NCBI GenBank assembly: GCA_013298595.1
Contig: JAAFIG010000007.1
Location: 94,086 to 158,085, forward strand
Direction of reading: 5' to 3'
Length of the DNA stretch: 64,000 nt
From: Deinococcales bacterium
Lineage (GTDB): Bacteria > Deinococcota > Deinococci > Deinococcales > JAAFIG01
The position numbers were made by a program, and so were the translations under genes. Shown here in pieces: positions 43,979-53,388 of this stretch; the first letter of the stretch is position 1, and each line of letters opens with the position of its first letter. The notes beneath the pieces are model-generated. The model had not been told where the DNA came from, ran no database searches, and saw only the letters and a list, made by a program, of their open reading frames with translations.

Positions 43979-46900
43979 ATGTCAGTTATGAATTCCGTCA
44001 AAACTTTGACTCAAAGGCTCCAATATCTCAAAACCAAACGCATTGGCTTAGCCTTGGGTTTAACAGGCACTCCTGGTATTGGTAAGAGTTACACAGCTCG
44101 AGAAGCCATCCAAGGTTCAAAATTAGCGTATTTAAAAATTAATGCCAATATCTCAAATCCAAGCTTAGCCAAAGTTTGGCTAGAGTTCTTAGACGAACGC
44201 AATAAGAGGCGTTTACCACAATGGGTATTGGTACTCCTCGAGCATTTACGCTGCAATGAAACCGTGCCACTCGAGGGTGTTGTTCAACTTTGTATCACTA
44301 TCATGAATCAGTTTGCGCCATTTGTGTTGCTTATCGAGGATGCACACGAAGCAACCCAAGCACAACTTGAGCGTTGGTTATTATTGGCTCGAGCCATACC
44401 AAAAGGTCTTGGGGTACTTCTTACCAGTCGAAATGCTTTGCCAGAAACATTTCAACAATTCATACCTGAACCTTTAACTGAACCTGAAACAAAAGTGCTA
44501 CTCGAGCAAGAAGCAGGTATTGAATTACCGACTGCATTTATTACATGGATTTTTGCACGCACCCAAGGGAATCCATTGTTTTCTCTCGAGTACCTGCGCG
44601 ATTTACGTAGACGCAATGCACTGGTTTGGCATGGTTCGGATTGGCAACCACCAAAACGCGAACAATTACCAAATACTGTCGAAGCCATGCTTGAATATGT
44701 GCTTGAAGGAATTAAAGACCCTGTTTTACACAAAGCACTCGAAGCCAGAGCTTTGTTAGGACAAGATGAAGCAGCTTTATGGGGTGTTGCTGCAAATATA
44801 ACCAATTTAGAACAAGTAAAGCATGACCTCGAGCAATTGGGCGTTTTAAGAGGTGATGATTTTTCTCATCCGTTATTTCGAGAAGTAGTCATCAAACACA
44901 TCTCGAGGGAAAGCCAAAAAATAATTTCCCAGCGATTGTTTGAACATCTCGAACATAGCAATCCCATTCGAGCAGTATCTTATGTGCAGGATGCAGACAT
45001 AGATACATCTCGAGCATTTAAAATTTTTCAAAATGCTATTGAAACCGAAACTGATACCAGCCGATGTGGTCTTTTACAAGCAAAAGCTTTTGATTTTTGT
45101 CCTCCAAAGCAGCGTTTTGAGTTTGCATTCAAGGCTGCAATGGCTGTCTCTGATGTTGATCTTAGCGAAGCTGCTCGTTTAATTGATATTGCTTTACGCC
45201 TTGATCCTGGTCATCTCGAGGCAAACAATGTTCGTGCTCGGATTTGGGTTATGCAGGGCGAAATTGAGAAAGGAAGAACGTTACTCGAATCAGTCAGCGA
45301 TAATTCAACACGTTGGTGGCTGCATTGGTGTGGCTTTTTAATGCTGACTAGAAATACAAAAGCTGCTTGGCAGGTTTATAACGATCATCCAGAGATTCAA
45401 CCGTTACAAAAAATTCAATCAAAATGCCAATTCGCAGCCTATATGATTGCCCAAGGTTGGACAAATCAAGCCCAACAATTTCTTGATTCGCTGTTTTTAC
45501 AAGAGAATTTATCATTTGCAGATCAAGCCACAATACTCAGTACTCAATCGTATTTAGCAGGAGCACAAAACCAGTACCAACTTGCCGTAGAACTGAGTGA
45601 CTCAGCTTGCAAAGTGTTTGCAAATTCAACCAATAGTTCACGTTCAATCACAGGAATAACTTTATTGGTCAATCGTGCTAACGCATATCAACTCGTGAAT
45701 AATCTGGTCAGTGCCCAAACAGACCTTGAAAAAGCTTTGCAATTATGGCGTATAACAGGGCGTATTTCTTCAATGGCTGCCACACAAATGTGGCTGGGCA
45801 ATACACTGATTGAACGAGGCTTATTTTCACAAGCCGAGGATGCACTACTCGAGGCACGAAGTCTACTAAATCTGCATCGAGTAAAACAATACACTGTTTC
45901 CTGCGAATATTTTTTAGCAAAACTCTATTTTATTTGGCAACCATCAAACGGGAATATCTTAGCCTTAAAACACGCTAGGCTAGCTGTCAAACTCGCCAGA
46001 CTTGGAGCAACAAATCAGTACATACTGGATGCCGCTTTTTGGCTGGTACTTTGTGAGCTTGAATTTGGTCATCAGGAAGTAATACCCGAATTACTACTGG
46101 AAATAAAAGAAGCAACTTCTAATTTTAATATCTATAACTGGCATTGGTTAACAGGTTTGTACTTAGCGTATCAAGGCAAACACAAAGAAGCAAAACACCA
46201 TTTGCACCAAGCCATTCAGCAAGTAGCTCCAGATAGCAGTGATAGCTTATGGCTTCAGCTCGAGTTGTCTCGTATCAATTACGATTTACTTTCTGCCAAA
46301 AATATACTTGAGCATTTTCGACAACAGGGCTATATGCTTGGGGTTACACTGGCTTTACGCTACTTTCCTGAACTCGAGGCTACACCTCAACCTCAACCCT
46401 CAACCTTGCATATCAATGCACTTGGATCATTACAAGTTGTGCTAGATGGTGTCACCACATCAGTTCGTGGTACAAAACGAAAGTATTTGGCAGCATTATT
46501 GCTCGAGGCACAACTTGGTGGGCGCGATGAATGCACCCACAACGATTTGGCTGATGCGCTTTATCCAAACGCCAACGAAGCAGAAGCTCGAGCCTCTGTT
46601 AGGCAATTGGTTTTTCAATGGCGGACACAATTCGGAATCAACAGCATTATCACCACAGCCAATGGCTATGCGTTTCAAAATGTGAGTAGCGATGCACAAC
46701 AATTTCTCGAGACTGGTGAAACAGCCTTGTGGCGTGGTGCATTTCTTGAAGATGTTACAGAATGGAATATTGGAATACTTGAAACAGTGCGAGAAGCCTT
46801 GTATACAAAGCTTGTGCAGTCTGCAAACGCACTTGTACCCAATGCCGCCCTTGAAGCCAGTCGTCTTGCTAAGATTTTACTCAAAGCCGAACCTTTTGAT

Positions 46901-47056
46901 GGTGCTGTTTTAGCTGTGGCATTACGTGCCTTAAAAGCGCAAGGCAGTTATAAAAGTATCTCGAGGATGTATAAACAATCTAAGGAAACTTGGCTTGAGG
47001 TTGGTGAGCGTTTACCTGAGCATTGGACAGAATTCTTAAAGACCACCCAAGCCTAA
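43979..47056 (+). CDS. AAA/TPR regulator with C-terminal SARP/BTAD-like domain
   Basis: 1025 residues. The N-terminal STAND-like ATPase has Walker A LTGTPGIGKS (residues 28-37) and Walker B-like FVLLIEDAHEA near 119-129. A long TPR region covers about 320-800. The C-terminal part (from about 808) has LHINALGSLQVVLDG, KRKYLAALLLEAQLGGRDECTHNDLADALYPN and a BTAD-like helical end, the architecture of SARP-type activators. It is divergent from nrtR (186-bp spacer) and upstream of secreted proteins, which it may control. A second ATG at 43988 is equally possible. Confidence 0.82.
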   Translation: MSVMNSVKTLTQRLQYLKTKRIGLALGLTGTPGIGKSYTAREAIQGSKLAYLKINANISNPSLAKVWLEFLDERNKRRLPQWVLVLLEHLRCNETVPLEGVVQLCITIMNQFAPFVLLIEDAHEATQAQLERWLLLARAIPKGLGVLLTSRNALPETFQQFIPEPLTEPETKVLLEQEAGIELPTAFITWIFARTQGNPLFSLEYLRDLRRRNALVWHGSDWQPPKREQLPNTVEAMLEYVLEGIKDPVLHKALEARALLGQDEAALWGVAANITNLEQVKHDLEQLGVLRGDDFSHPLFREVVIKHISRESQKIISQRLFEHLEHSNPIRAVSYVQDADIDTSRAFKIFQNAIETETDTSRCGLLQAKAFDFCPPKQRFEFAFKAAMAVSDVDLSEAARLIDIALRLDPGHLEANNVRARIWVMQGEIEKGRTLLESVSDNSTRWWLHWCGFLMLTRNTKAAWQVYNDHPEIQPLQKIQSKCQFAAYMIAQGWTNQAQQFLDSLFLQENLSFADQATILSTQSYLAGAQNQYQLAVELSDSACKVFANSTNSSRSITGITLLVNRANAYQLVNNLVSAQTDLEKALQLWRITGRISSMAATQMWLGNTLIERGLFSQAEDALLEARSLLNLHRVKQYTVSCEYFLAKLYFIWQPSNGNILALKHARLAVKLARLGATNQYILDAAFWLVLCELEFGHQEVIPELLLEIKEATSNFNIYNWHWLTGLYLAYQGKHKEAKHHLHQAIQQVAPDSSDSLWLQLELSRINYDLLSAKNILEHFRQQGYMLGVTLALRYFPELEATPQPQPSTLHINALGSLQVVLDGVTTSVRGTKRKYLAALLLEAQLGGRDECTHNDLADALYPNANEAEARASVRQLVFQWRTQFGINSIITTANGYAFQNVSSDAQQFLETGETALWRGAFLEDVTEWNIGILETVREALYTKLVQSANALVPNAALEASRLAKILLKAEPFDGAVLAVALRALKAQGSYKSISRMYKQSKETWLEVGERLPEHWTEFLKTTQA

Positions 47057-47151
47057 AAGCTGGCATTTTGCTGCTTTTTTATAACGCACACCTAACTTGC
47101 AATGCGTCAAACTGTGGTACTTCACTAACGAAGTAAACCACGGAGGATTCT

Positions 47152-48120
47152 ATGCAAACAAAAAACTTTACAAAAATCATACTGTTATCAATTTTCGGAA
47201 GTGCTACAGCCTTAACGATTGCACTCGCGCAATCCACCAGTTTCGATGCCAGTAAAGCTACGGACTTAGTCGAAATGAATGGACCAGCCAGCGATGTTCA
47301 AGACATGATGTTCAGTCCGGATGGTAAATACTTAGCCGTGGCTACAGGCGATGCCATTGGGCGGGTCTGGAATCTCGAGCAAGGACGGCTTCAAGCGCAA
47401 CTCAAAGGACATGAAAAAGCCATCAAAGGCATTTCATTCAGCCCTGATGGTAAGAATTTAGTGACCATTAGTGATGATTACTTTCTTAAAGTGTGGGACT
47501 CGAGTGGTAAGCAAACAACCAATTTTAACCTCAAATGCAACTCGAGTACTGGGGATGTTTTATGGCTAAACGATAACCGTGCTTTGGTTGCCTGTAAAAC
47601 TTTGAGATTTGTCAACTTGAAAACAGGCGCATTCGTTGGAGAGTTCAAAGACATCTACGCGTATCGTTTTGCTATGCCTACCGATCAAAGTTCGGTTGCG
47701 GTGGGTACAGGCGATAATGATTTTTCCTTATTGGACACCAAAACCTTAGAGCGTTATCGCACACTGAAAGGTCACCAATCCCAAAGCTTTTTTGTGTCTT
47801 ACAGCGCAGACGGTAAATGGGTGGCTACAGGTAGTTCTGACAAAACCGCTCGGATTTGGAATGCAGCGACAGGCAAAGCCACACAAGTCATCAAACATGA
47901 TTTATCAATTAATGATGTAGCACTCAGTCCAAATGGCAAAGTACTAGCAACAGCTTCTGACGATGACACCGTCAAACTCTGGGATGTTGCGACGGGTGAG
48001 CAAATCAAAACACTAGAAGGGCACAAAGATGATGTCAACCAACTTGCTTGGAGTCGTGATGGCAAAAAACTTGCCAGTGCCGATGATAGCGGGTTAATCA
48101 AAATCTGGGGCAACCAGTAA
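47152..48120 (+). CDS. Secreted WD40 repeat protein
   Basis: 322 residues: signal peptide (cut near ALAQ) and about seven WD40 units such as MMFSPDGKYLAVATGDAIG-VWN, GHEKAIKGISFSPDGK and GHKDDVNQLAWSRDGKKLASADDSG-IKIW, filling a single beta-propeller. It is not closely similar to the tandem family at 56.9-64 kb, which has a different C-terminus. A GGAGG ribosome-binding site precedes the ATG. Confidence 0.9.
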   Translation: MQTKNFTKIILLSIFGSATALTIALAQSTSFDASKATDLVEMNGPASDVQDMMFSPDGKYLAVATGDAIGRVWNLEQGRLQAQLKGHEKAIKGISFSPDGKNLVTISDDYFLKVWDSSGKQTTNFNLKCNSSTGDVLWLNDNRALVACKTLRFVNLKTGAFVGEFKDIYAYRFAMPTDQSSVAVGTGDNDFSLLDTKTLERYRTLKGHQSQSFFVSYSADGKWVATGSSDKTARIWNAATGKATQVIKHDLSINDVALSPNGKVLATASDDDTVKLWDVATGEQIKTLEGHKDDVNQLAWSRDGKKLASADDSGLIKIWGNQ

Positions 48121-48143
48121 ATACATGGGGAGGGAACACGGAT

Positions 48144-48374
48144 ATGCGAACCTCAAACCAAAGTAAAAAACCAAAACAACGTCCACAAAAATTGACGTAC
48201 CTAGAAAAAGCCGTGAAACGCTTTCTAGCCGAAACCACTTGTAAAACACCTGAAGAAGCTGTGCTTAGAGGAATTCGCACACTCGAGGATTGGTCATTGA
48301 TACTACTCACAGAACTCGAGTTACAGCGTCGTGTGGTACGTCAAGCAAAGGATTTTCAGCGGTACACCAGTTAG
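48144..48374 (+). CDS. Small basic hypothetical protein
   Basis: 76 residues, Lys/Arg-rich start (SNQSKKPKQRPQKLTYLEKAVKRFL) and a helical remainder. It lies 23 bp after the WD40 gene and has a GGGAGG upstream, so it is probably expressed in the same transcript. No family recognised. Confidence 0.55.
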   Translation: MRTSNQSKKPKQRPQKLTYLEKAVKRFLAETTCKTPEEAVLRGIRTLEDWSLILLTELELQRRVVRQAKDFQRYTS

Positions 48375-48419
48375 TGGATTGACTCAGACTCGAGTATCAC
48401 ATGCAAAAAGGAGATAGGT

Positions 48420-49247
48420 ATGAAAATAAAATGGATAGTGGCACTGGCTTTAACCGCAATTTTCTCGAGCTGTCAGCAGGCGCAAGTATCTCAAGCAACT
48501 ATTGTCCCCTACGAATTCACAATGCCAGATGGAACGGTGCTGACTGGTAACGGGCAATTGTTTGGTGAGTTCATTCTTGCTAGTGGTGACATTGAAATTC
48601 CTGCTTCTGCACGAACTGATGTTATAAGTAGCAAACCCAAAGGTAATATCAAAGACCAATATTTTTATTTTTGGCCAAATGGTGTTATACCTTATGTTTT
48701 TGATAGCTCGGTGGATGCAACCACACAAGCACGTGTCTTGGAGGCTTTTCAGCCGTGGACTTCACCTCGTCCACTTCAACCTTGGGGGGTATCTATTCGT
48801 CCTCGTACCACTGAATCAAAATTTTTAACCATTAAAACTAATCCAAGCATTGGTTCTTGGCGATGTTCTGTAAGCTCTGACAGTCTGGTCATGACAGCTA
48901 ATCCCAATTGTCGAAGACGAGACTTGGTGCATGAATGGGGACATGTCATTGGATTACAGCATGAAAACGAACGAAGTGACCGCGATCTTTATATTATTAC
49001 GAATGACAGACAGCCAAGAGGATTAGCCGTAGGACCTTACGATTTTGGTTCAATTATGCACTACGATGCTTACGGTCGAAACAAAGATGGTTCAATTAAC
49101 TACGCTGTTGTTTACATTCAACCTCGAGATGGTCGAGCACTTGATTCCTTTGGTTTTAATGAAAATCCTAGTCGTTACGATATTGAATCTATGCACGAAA
49201 TTTACCCACCTTTAACAAGTCCCCCTATCATCACTCAGCCTCTATAA
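48420..49247 (+). CDS. Astacin-like (M12A) metalloprotease lipoprotein
   Basis: 275 residues with lipobox FSSC (Cys near 18). A propeptide-like region precedes FYFWPNGVIPYVFDSSV, a usual astacin start. The zinc motif HEWGHVIGLQHENER gives H171, E172, H175 and H181, and SIMHYDAYG is the Met-turn with its tyrosine. Anchored extracytoplasmic endopeptidase. Ribosome-binding site AAAAGGAG upstream. Confidence 0.93.
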   Translation: MKIKWIVALALTAIFSSCQQAQVSQATIVPYEFTMPDGTVLTGNGQLFGEFILASGDIEIPASARTDVISSKPKGNIKDQYFYFWPNGVIPYVFDSSVDATTQARVLEAFQPWTSPRPLQPWGVSIRPRTTESKFLTIKTNPSIGSWRCSVSSDSLVMTANPNCRRRDLVHEWGHVIGLQHENERSDRDLYIITNDRQPRGLAVGPYDFGSIMHYDAYGRNKDGSINYAVVYIQPRDGRALDSFGFNENPSRYDIESMHEIYPPLTSPPIITQPL

Positions 49248-49383
49248 AGCGACTCGGTGAAATCAAAAGTTCATTGAGGTGATGAGTCATCACCTCGGCA
49301 ACGGATTTTCAGGTTTACATCAGTTAATTCGGGATCAAAATATGCAATAAATTAACAAATTGCATATTGAAACGGAGGCAGTT

Positions 49384-49872
49384 ATGAATTGGAAAGTATT
49401 GTTAGTCGGCGCAGTATCGGTTTTAAGTCTTGCTGGTTGTGGTGCAAGTGTGGACACAGTATCAGATAACATAGCAACAACTCGAGCACAAGGATTTGTC
49501 AGTCTATCCTCACAATCTCGCAGGATTACCACTGTTTTTGCGGATAGCAATGGTCAGTACGGGTTTTTTATTAATGCTCGAGCCAAAATTACGGACACTT
49601 GGTACGATACTTCAACCGTTGCTTTTGAGGTTTGTGGTATTTCAGGTTGCAGAACATTCACAGTTCCTGTTTATAAGTATTACTCACCAGCTGGTTGGGA
49701 TTATGGTTCGCGGTATATCAATTGTTATGTGACTGATGGTAGTACCAGTTTAAAAATTTATGCCAGCAATCGCAGCCCAATTGTTCAGGCTGCTCCAGAA
49801 GCTGAAGCTTATACTTCTGATGATTTTGGTCCTCGAACACCATCTGTAGGTAAGTGCAACAGCACTTGGTAA
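49384..49872 (+). CDS. Hypothetical lipoprotein with two cysteine pairs
   Basis: 162 residues. Signal peptide with lipobox LAGC, then a beta-rich domain containing CGISGC and a later Cys pair (NCYV...GKCNSTW) that may form disulfides. The ATG at 49384 has ACGGAGG upstream, which is why it is preferred to the earlier in-frame codon. Family not recognised. A clear terminator follows. Confidence 0.7.
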   Translation: MNWKVLLVGAVSVLSLAGCGASVDTVSDNIATTRAQGFVSLSSQSRRITTVFADSNGQYGFFINARAKITDTWYDTSTVAFEVCGISGCRTFTVPVYKYYSPAGWDYGSRYINCYVTDGSTSLKIYASNRSPIVQAAPEAEAYTSDDFGPRTPSVGKCNSTW

Positions 49873-49890
49873 TTGAGTTCTGATACGCTA

Positions 49891-49919
49891 AAACACTCAG
49901 TTGAAACTGAGTGTTTTTA
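49891..49919 (+). terminator. Intrinsic terminator
   Basis: A 10-bp stem (49891-49900 with 49907-49916, AAACACTCAG/CTGAGTGTTT), 6-nt loop and T-run. Ends the plus-strand secreted-protein cluster. Confidence 0.88.
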
Positions 49920-49956
49920 TTTATATTGCACATCACAGCCAGCTAAAACCAGCAAT

Positions 49957-51408
49957 TTAATATCCTAAATGCAGCCGAATTTGCTCGAGTTGCCGAAAAG
50001 CTTCTGGGTGTTCTGGGTGCTCGAGTAAAATTTTTTCGTATAAACTTCTGGCTTGCCAGTAATCTTTGTGTCCTTCTAGGGCAATACGGGCGTGTAGTAA
50101 GCGCAACTCGAGAATCCATTGGTTTTGTTGCTCGCGTTTTTCTAGCATTTTTGCCCAAGGAAATAATTGTTTTTCACGGCGAGGCAATAGATGTACTTGG
50201 TCGGGTTGAATGCGTTCTCTCCAGTCGAACTTGTGGATTCTGTTTAACTCGAGTGCTATTTTTTGGGCAAAACTAAGCGCATCTTTGCATAGTCGTAAAG
50301 CCGATTTCAGGTCTTTTTGGCACAGAACGTACAGTTGCTCACGCAGCCAGTTTTGCGTCTCGAGTAGCACTTCTAAAGGTACAGGCGCTTCATTGCGATG
50401 CTGTTGGCAAATCAACCATAATTTTTGGTATTCGGTTGTTGTTTCTTGGTGTTGTTGCTCAAGCAATTGTATCAGCAGTAGATATGGTGTGGATTGCGAA
50501 TTTTTTGCCAAATCAATACTTTTACGGTAAGCATTTTCGGCAGCCTCGAGTTGCTGTTGTTGCTGATAAATTTTACCAATTTCTAACCATGCTTGGGTGT
50601 TACTTGGTGCGTAATTGCATGTGTTAATGTAATTCTCTTGGATTGTCATATGCGGCGCTGGGTTGCTGCTCGGTTCAAACTCGAGAAATTGCTGGTAAGC
50701 GTGTAATGCTACAGTCAAATTATTGTTTACGTAACGCTGATATTCTGCCCAGTAGTACCAAGTAAAACTGTTATGTGCTTTAAAATCAACTGTGTAATTC
50801 CGATTATTCCAATCACACCAGCGGTGATGATAATGCAGAGGTTGGTCTGGCAATAATTCAAGAGCTTTTTTCAGGAATGGTTCGGCTGCCACACTGCGGT
50901 GGTAACTCCATAGGATTTGAGCAAATAGAATAAATTCTTGGGTATAAATACCAGATAACTCGAGCGCAGCTTCAAAGGTAGCTTGGTATGTTGCGTATAT
51001 TTCTAAAGTATTAGGATTGATTTCTGGGTAACGCATTTCTCCATGCGTCAAAACGCTGAGATATAAGCCTCGAGCAAATAACCAACAAAGTTTAAGTAAA
51101 TCGTTGGTTCCTGCAGGCAAACCGTTCATTGGTAAGGTTTTCTCGAGATACTGCCTGATGGTGTTTTGAATTTGTTCTGATGGTTTTTCGACTTGTAGCG
51201 GTATGGTGTGGGTGTGTTCGATTTCACCGCCACCGCTATATCCATGCCAACGCTGATAGACCAAGCCTAAAATAATCAGAAATTCAGGTGTTGGCACAAT
51301 ATCCCCAAGTTGGGTTAATGCTGTCAGTACTACCGATTCTTTTTGATGCTCGAGTTGGGTTATCAATACCCCAAGTTGCTCGTGACGATCAATATTTTCC
51401 TCGAACAT
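49957..51408 (-). CDS. TPR repeat protein
   Basis: 483 residues without signal peptide. C-terminal TPR-like units include PSNTQAWLEIGKIYQQQQQLEAAENAYRKSIDLAK and DYWQARSLYEKILLEHPEHPEAFRQLEQIR. The N-terminal half is rich in Trp/Tyr (SFTWYYWAEYQRYV). It likely acts as a cytoplasmic scaffold. Family beyond TPR not recognised. A perfect TATACT lies 6 nt before the ATG, with no ribosome-binding site. Confidence 0.75.
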   Translation of the reverse strand: MFEENIDRHEQLGVLITQLEHQKESVVLTALTQLGDIVPTPEFLIILGLVYQRWHGYSGGGEIEHTHTIPLQVEKPSEQIQNTIRQYLEKTLPMNGLPAGTNDLLKLCWLFARGLYLSVLTHGEMRYPEINPNTLEIYATYQATFEAALELSGIYTQEFILFAQILWSYHRSVAAEPFLKKALELLPDQPLHYHHRWCDWNNRNYTVDFKAHNSFTWYYWAEYQRYVNNNLTVALHAYQQFLEFEPSSNPAPHMTIQENYINTCNYAPSNTQAWLEIGKIYQQQQQLEAAENAYRKSIDLAKNSQSTPYLLLIQLLEQQHQETTTEYQKLWLICQQHRNEAPVPLEVLLETQNWLREQLYVLCQKDLKSALRLCKDALSFAQKIALELNRIHKFDWRERIQPDQVHLLPRREKQLFPWAKMLEKREQQNQWILELRLLHARIALEGHKDYWQARSLYEKILLEHPEHPEAFRQLEQIRLHLGY

Positions 51409-51414
51409 GGCAGT

Positions 51415-51420
51415 AGTATA
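51415..51420 (-). promoter_or_regulatory. -10 box TATACT of leaderless TPR gene
   Basis: On the minus strand TATACT ends 6 nt before the ATG at 51408. A partial -35 (GAGACA) lies 17 bp further upstream. Confidence 0.5.
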
Positions 51421-51479
51421 GCTGCAACTTATTGTTCTGTCTCACAAAAAACCTTGTGGCAATGGGTTACAGTTTTTTT

Positions 51480-51920
51480 ATGATGAAGTTTTTCGCACCA
51501 CTTTTTCTCGAGAATAAAGTCGCAACCACTGTTTATGCTCAGAAACTCGAGGGGAATGGTTTAAAAATCGAGCAACGTTTTCGTGATGCTGGTGAATCTG
51601 ATGCCACCAGAAAAGTATTGCGGCATATTATTGCCATAGAACGTTGGGGCTTGAATCGGTTGCGGGTGTTGCTGGGCGAAAAAACATTTGTCCTCGATTC
51701 CAGTCAGGCATACGAACCTTCTCATACCAGTGCTTGGAATGCCTTAATCGCAGATTTTAAAGATACTCGCCGCGAATTAGTGGCACTGTCACCATTTCTC
51801 GAGAACACAAATAGCAAAGTAACGCATAATGGTTTGGGTGATTTGAGCGCTAAAGCCTGGCTAAAATACCTGGATTTTCATGCCAATGCCGAAAGCACCA
51901 AAGCTCGTCCACAAAAATGA
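51480..51920 (+). CDS. DinB-superfamily protein
   Basis: 146 residues from ATG 51480. The four-helix DinB pattern is visible: LRHIIAIERWGLNRLRVLLG, SAWNALIADFKDTRRELVALSPFL and AKAWLKYLDFHANAE. The first and last histidines would be metal ligands of the DinB/YfiT fold, thiol-dependent transferases. The exact substrate is unknown. An earlier in-frame start would add a hydrophobic, unlikely extension. Confidence 0.75.
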   Translation: MMKFFAPLFLENKVATTVYAQKLEGNGLKIEQRFRDAGESDATRKVLRHIIAIERWGLNRLRVLLGEKTFVLDSSQAYEPSHTSAWNALIADFKDTRRELVALSPFLENTNSKVTHNGLGDLSAKAWLKYLDFHANAESTKARPQK

Positions 51921-51972
51921 TGTAATCTGGGTCTTCATTTTACTGGCTCAAGAATGCTAATCTTCGTACATC

Positions 51973-52815
51973 ATGAAAATAGCTCTTGTAACCGATTCGA
52001 CTTCGGATATCAAACCAGACCTTGCCGCCCAAATGGGTATTACTGTTGTGCCGTTATACGTGAATTTTAAAGGCAGTATCCATAAAGATGTCCTCGAGAT
52101 TAATACGCACGATATTTTTGATGGGGTTAAAGCAGGCGCTGGTATGCCAAGTACCAGCCAACCAACCCCTGTGGATTTTTCTCGAGAGTACGAGCGTTTA
52201 TTACAAACCCATGATCAAATTTTATCGATTCATCTCTCGAGTAAATTGTCTGGTACGTTTAATTCTGCCGAATTATCAGCAAAAGATTTTGCTGGTCGGG
52301 TCAGTATTTTTGATTCCAAAGTGGCAAGTGGCTCAATGGCAATGATGGTTGAACGGGCAAAACGTCTGATTGAAAGTGGGGCTACACCCGAAAGTATTTT
52401 AGCAACCCTCGAGAAAGTTTCTGCTATGGCAAATCTGCGTTTCTCGGTGGCAAGTTTGGATTTCCTGAAACGCAATGGGCGTATTGGTGGCGCACAGGCT
52501 TTATTGGGTGGTTTACTGGGCATTAAACCGATTTTGCATTTGGTAGATGGCAAAATTGAAGCTGGTGGGCGCGAACGGGGTGCTCGGGCAGCTCTTGATA
52601 ATGTGGTTAAGAATTTACGTGAGTACACAGCCAAGCATGGCAAAGTTCGGGCTGCGTATATTTACACCGATAAACCCGAGGATGTACAAGCGGCTCGAGA
52701 AGAAGGTCAAAAAATGGGTGTAGAAGAATTTGCAGTCATGCAATGCGGAGCTGTAGTTGCGGCTCATGTTGGACCTGGTACATATGGTGTGCTTTCTGAA
52801 CCAGTGAATGTATAA
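51973..52815 (+). CDS. DegV family fatty-acid-binding protein
   Basis: 280 residues. KIALVTDSTSDIKPDLA, VPLYVNFKGSIHKD, STSQPTPVDF and LSIHLSSKLSGTFNSAELSA are DegV/FakB signatures; RNGRIGGAQALLGGLLGIKPIL follows. It binds a fatty acid for phosphorylation by a FakA kinase (not in this window). A strong terminator follows. Confidence 0.95.
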   Translation: MKIALVTDSTSDIKPDLAAQMGITVVPLYVNFKGSIHKDVLEINTHDIFDGVKAGAGMPSTSQPTPVDFSREYERLLQTHDQILSIHLSSKLSGTFNSAELSAKDFAGRVSIFDSKVASGSMAMMVERAKRLIESGATPESILATLEKVSAMANLRFSVASLDFLKRNGRIGGAQALLGGLLGIKPILHLVDGKIEAGGRERGARAALDNVVKNLREYTAKHGKVRAAYIYTDKPEDVQAAREEGQKMGVEEFAVMQCGAVVAAHVGPGTYGVLSEPVNV

Positions 52816-52818
52816 ATG

Positions 52819-52853
52819 AAAAAGCCGCGCTAAAATCTCAGCGCGGCTTTTTT
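52819..52853 (+). terminator. Strong intrinsic terminator (bidirectional)
   Basis: A 13-bp GC-rich stem (52819-52831 with 52840-52852, AAAAAGCCGCGCT/AGCGCGGCTTTTT) with an 8-nt loop. A-run and T-run on either side suit both converging genes. Confidence 0.93.
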
Positions 52854-52862
52854 GCTTTGGGT

Positions 52863-53303
52863 TTACATTTTTGGTTTGAAAATTTCAACGCCACCCAATT
52901 TTTTCAAATCAGCTTCGAGGTCTTTGACACTTTTAGTTGGTTTACTCTTGTCGTCGCCAGGTAAGGTTTTAGCTACAATCTCGAGCACATCGGCGTAACC
53001 ATCACCATCAGAATCTTTATTGGCTTTTAAGCCGAGGTACAACATATCGCCAACATTGCGTTTGGCATCACCAAAGTATAAATCGCGGAGTTGTTGACCA
53101 AATTTATTCCAGCTACTACCACCATTAGGACCAGCATGGCAGTAGATACAACCGACTTCGCCTTTGCCATCTTTGTCGAGCAATTTGTATTGCTCTTGGG
53201 CAGCTAAACGATACCCATTTTTTGCATTAGCAAGTGGTGATAACACCATCGCAGCGATAGCCAAGGTACTTAATCCGAGCAGATGAGCTGGTTTGAATTT
53301 CAT
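52863..53303 (-). CDS. Secreted CxxCH haem-motif protein with Asp-rich calcium-type repeat
   Basis: 146 residues. Signal peptide cut near ANAK, a haem-binding CIYCH motif around residues 52-56, and DSDGDGYADVLEIV near residue 97, a thrombospondin-3/dockerin-like calcium loop. One haem site is present, and a distal Met could be in the C-terminal FKPKM. It is probably a small periplasmic cytochrome c-like protein. AGGAGG precedes the ATG. Confidence 0.8.
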   Translation of the reverse strand: MKFKPAHLLGLSTLAIAAMVLSPLANAKNGYRLAAQEQYKLLDKDGKGEVGCIYCHAGPNGGSSWNKFGQQLRDLYFGDAKRNVGDMLYLGLKANKDSDGDGYADVLEIVAKTLPGDDKSKPTKSVKDLEADLKKLGGVEIFKPKM

Positions 53304-53388
53304 GAAAAACCTCCTAAACAGATTCTAGCAGACTAGACAAGAGTTAAATGAAAGTTTAAGGAATGCTGAAGATGCTTCTCATAAATCA

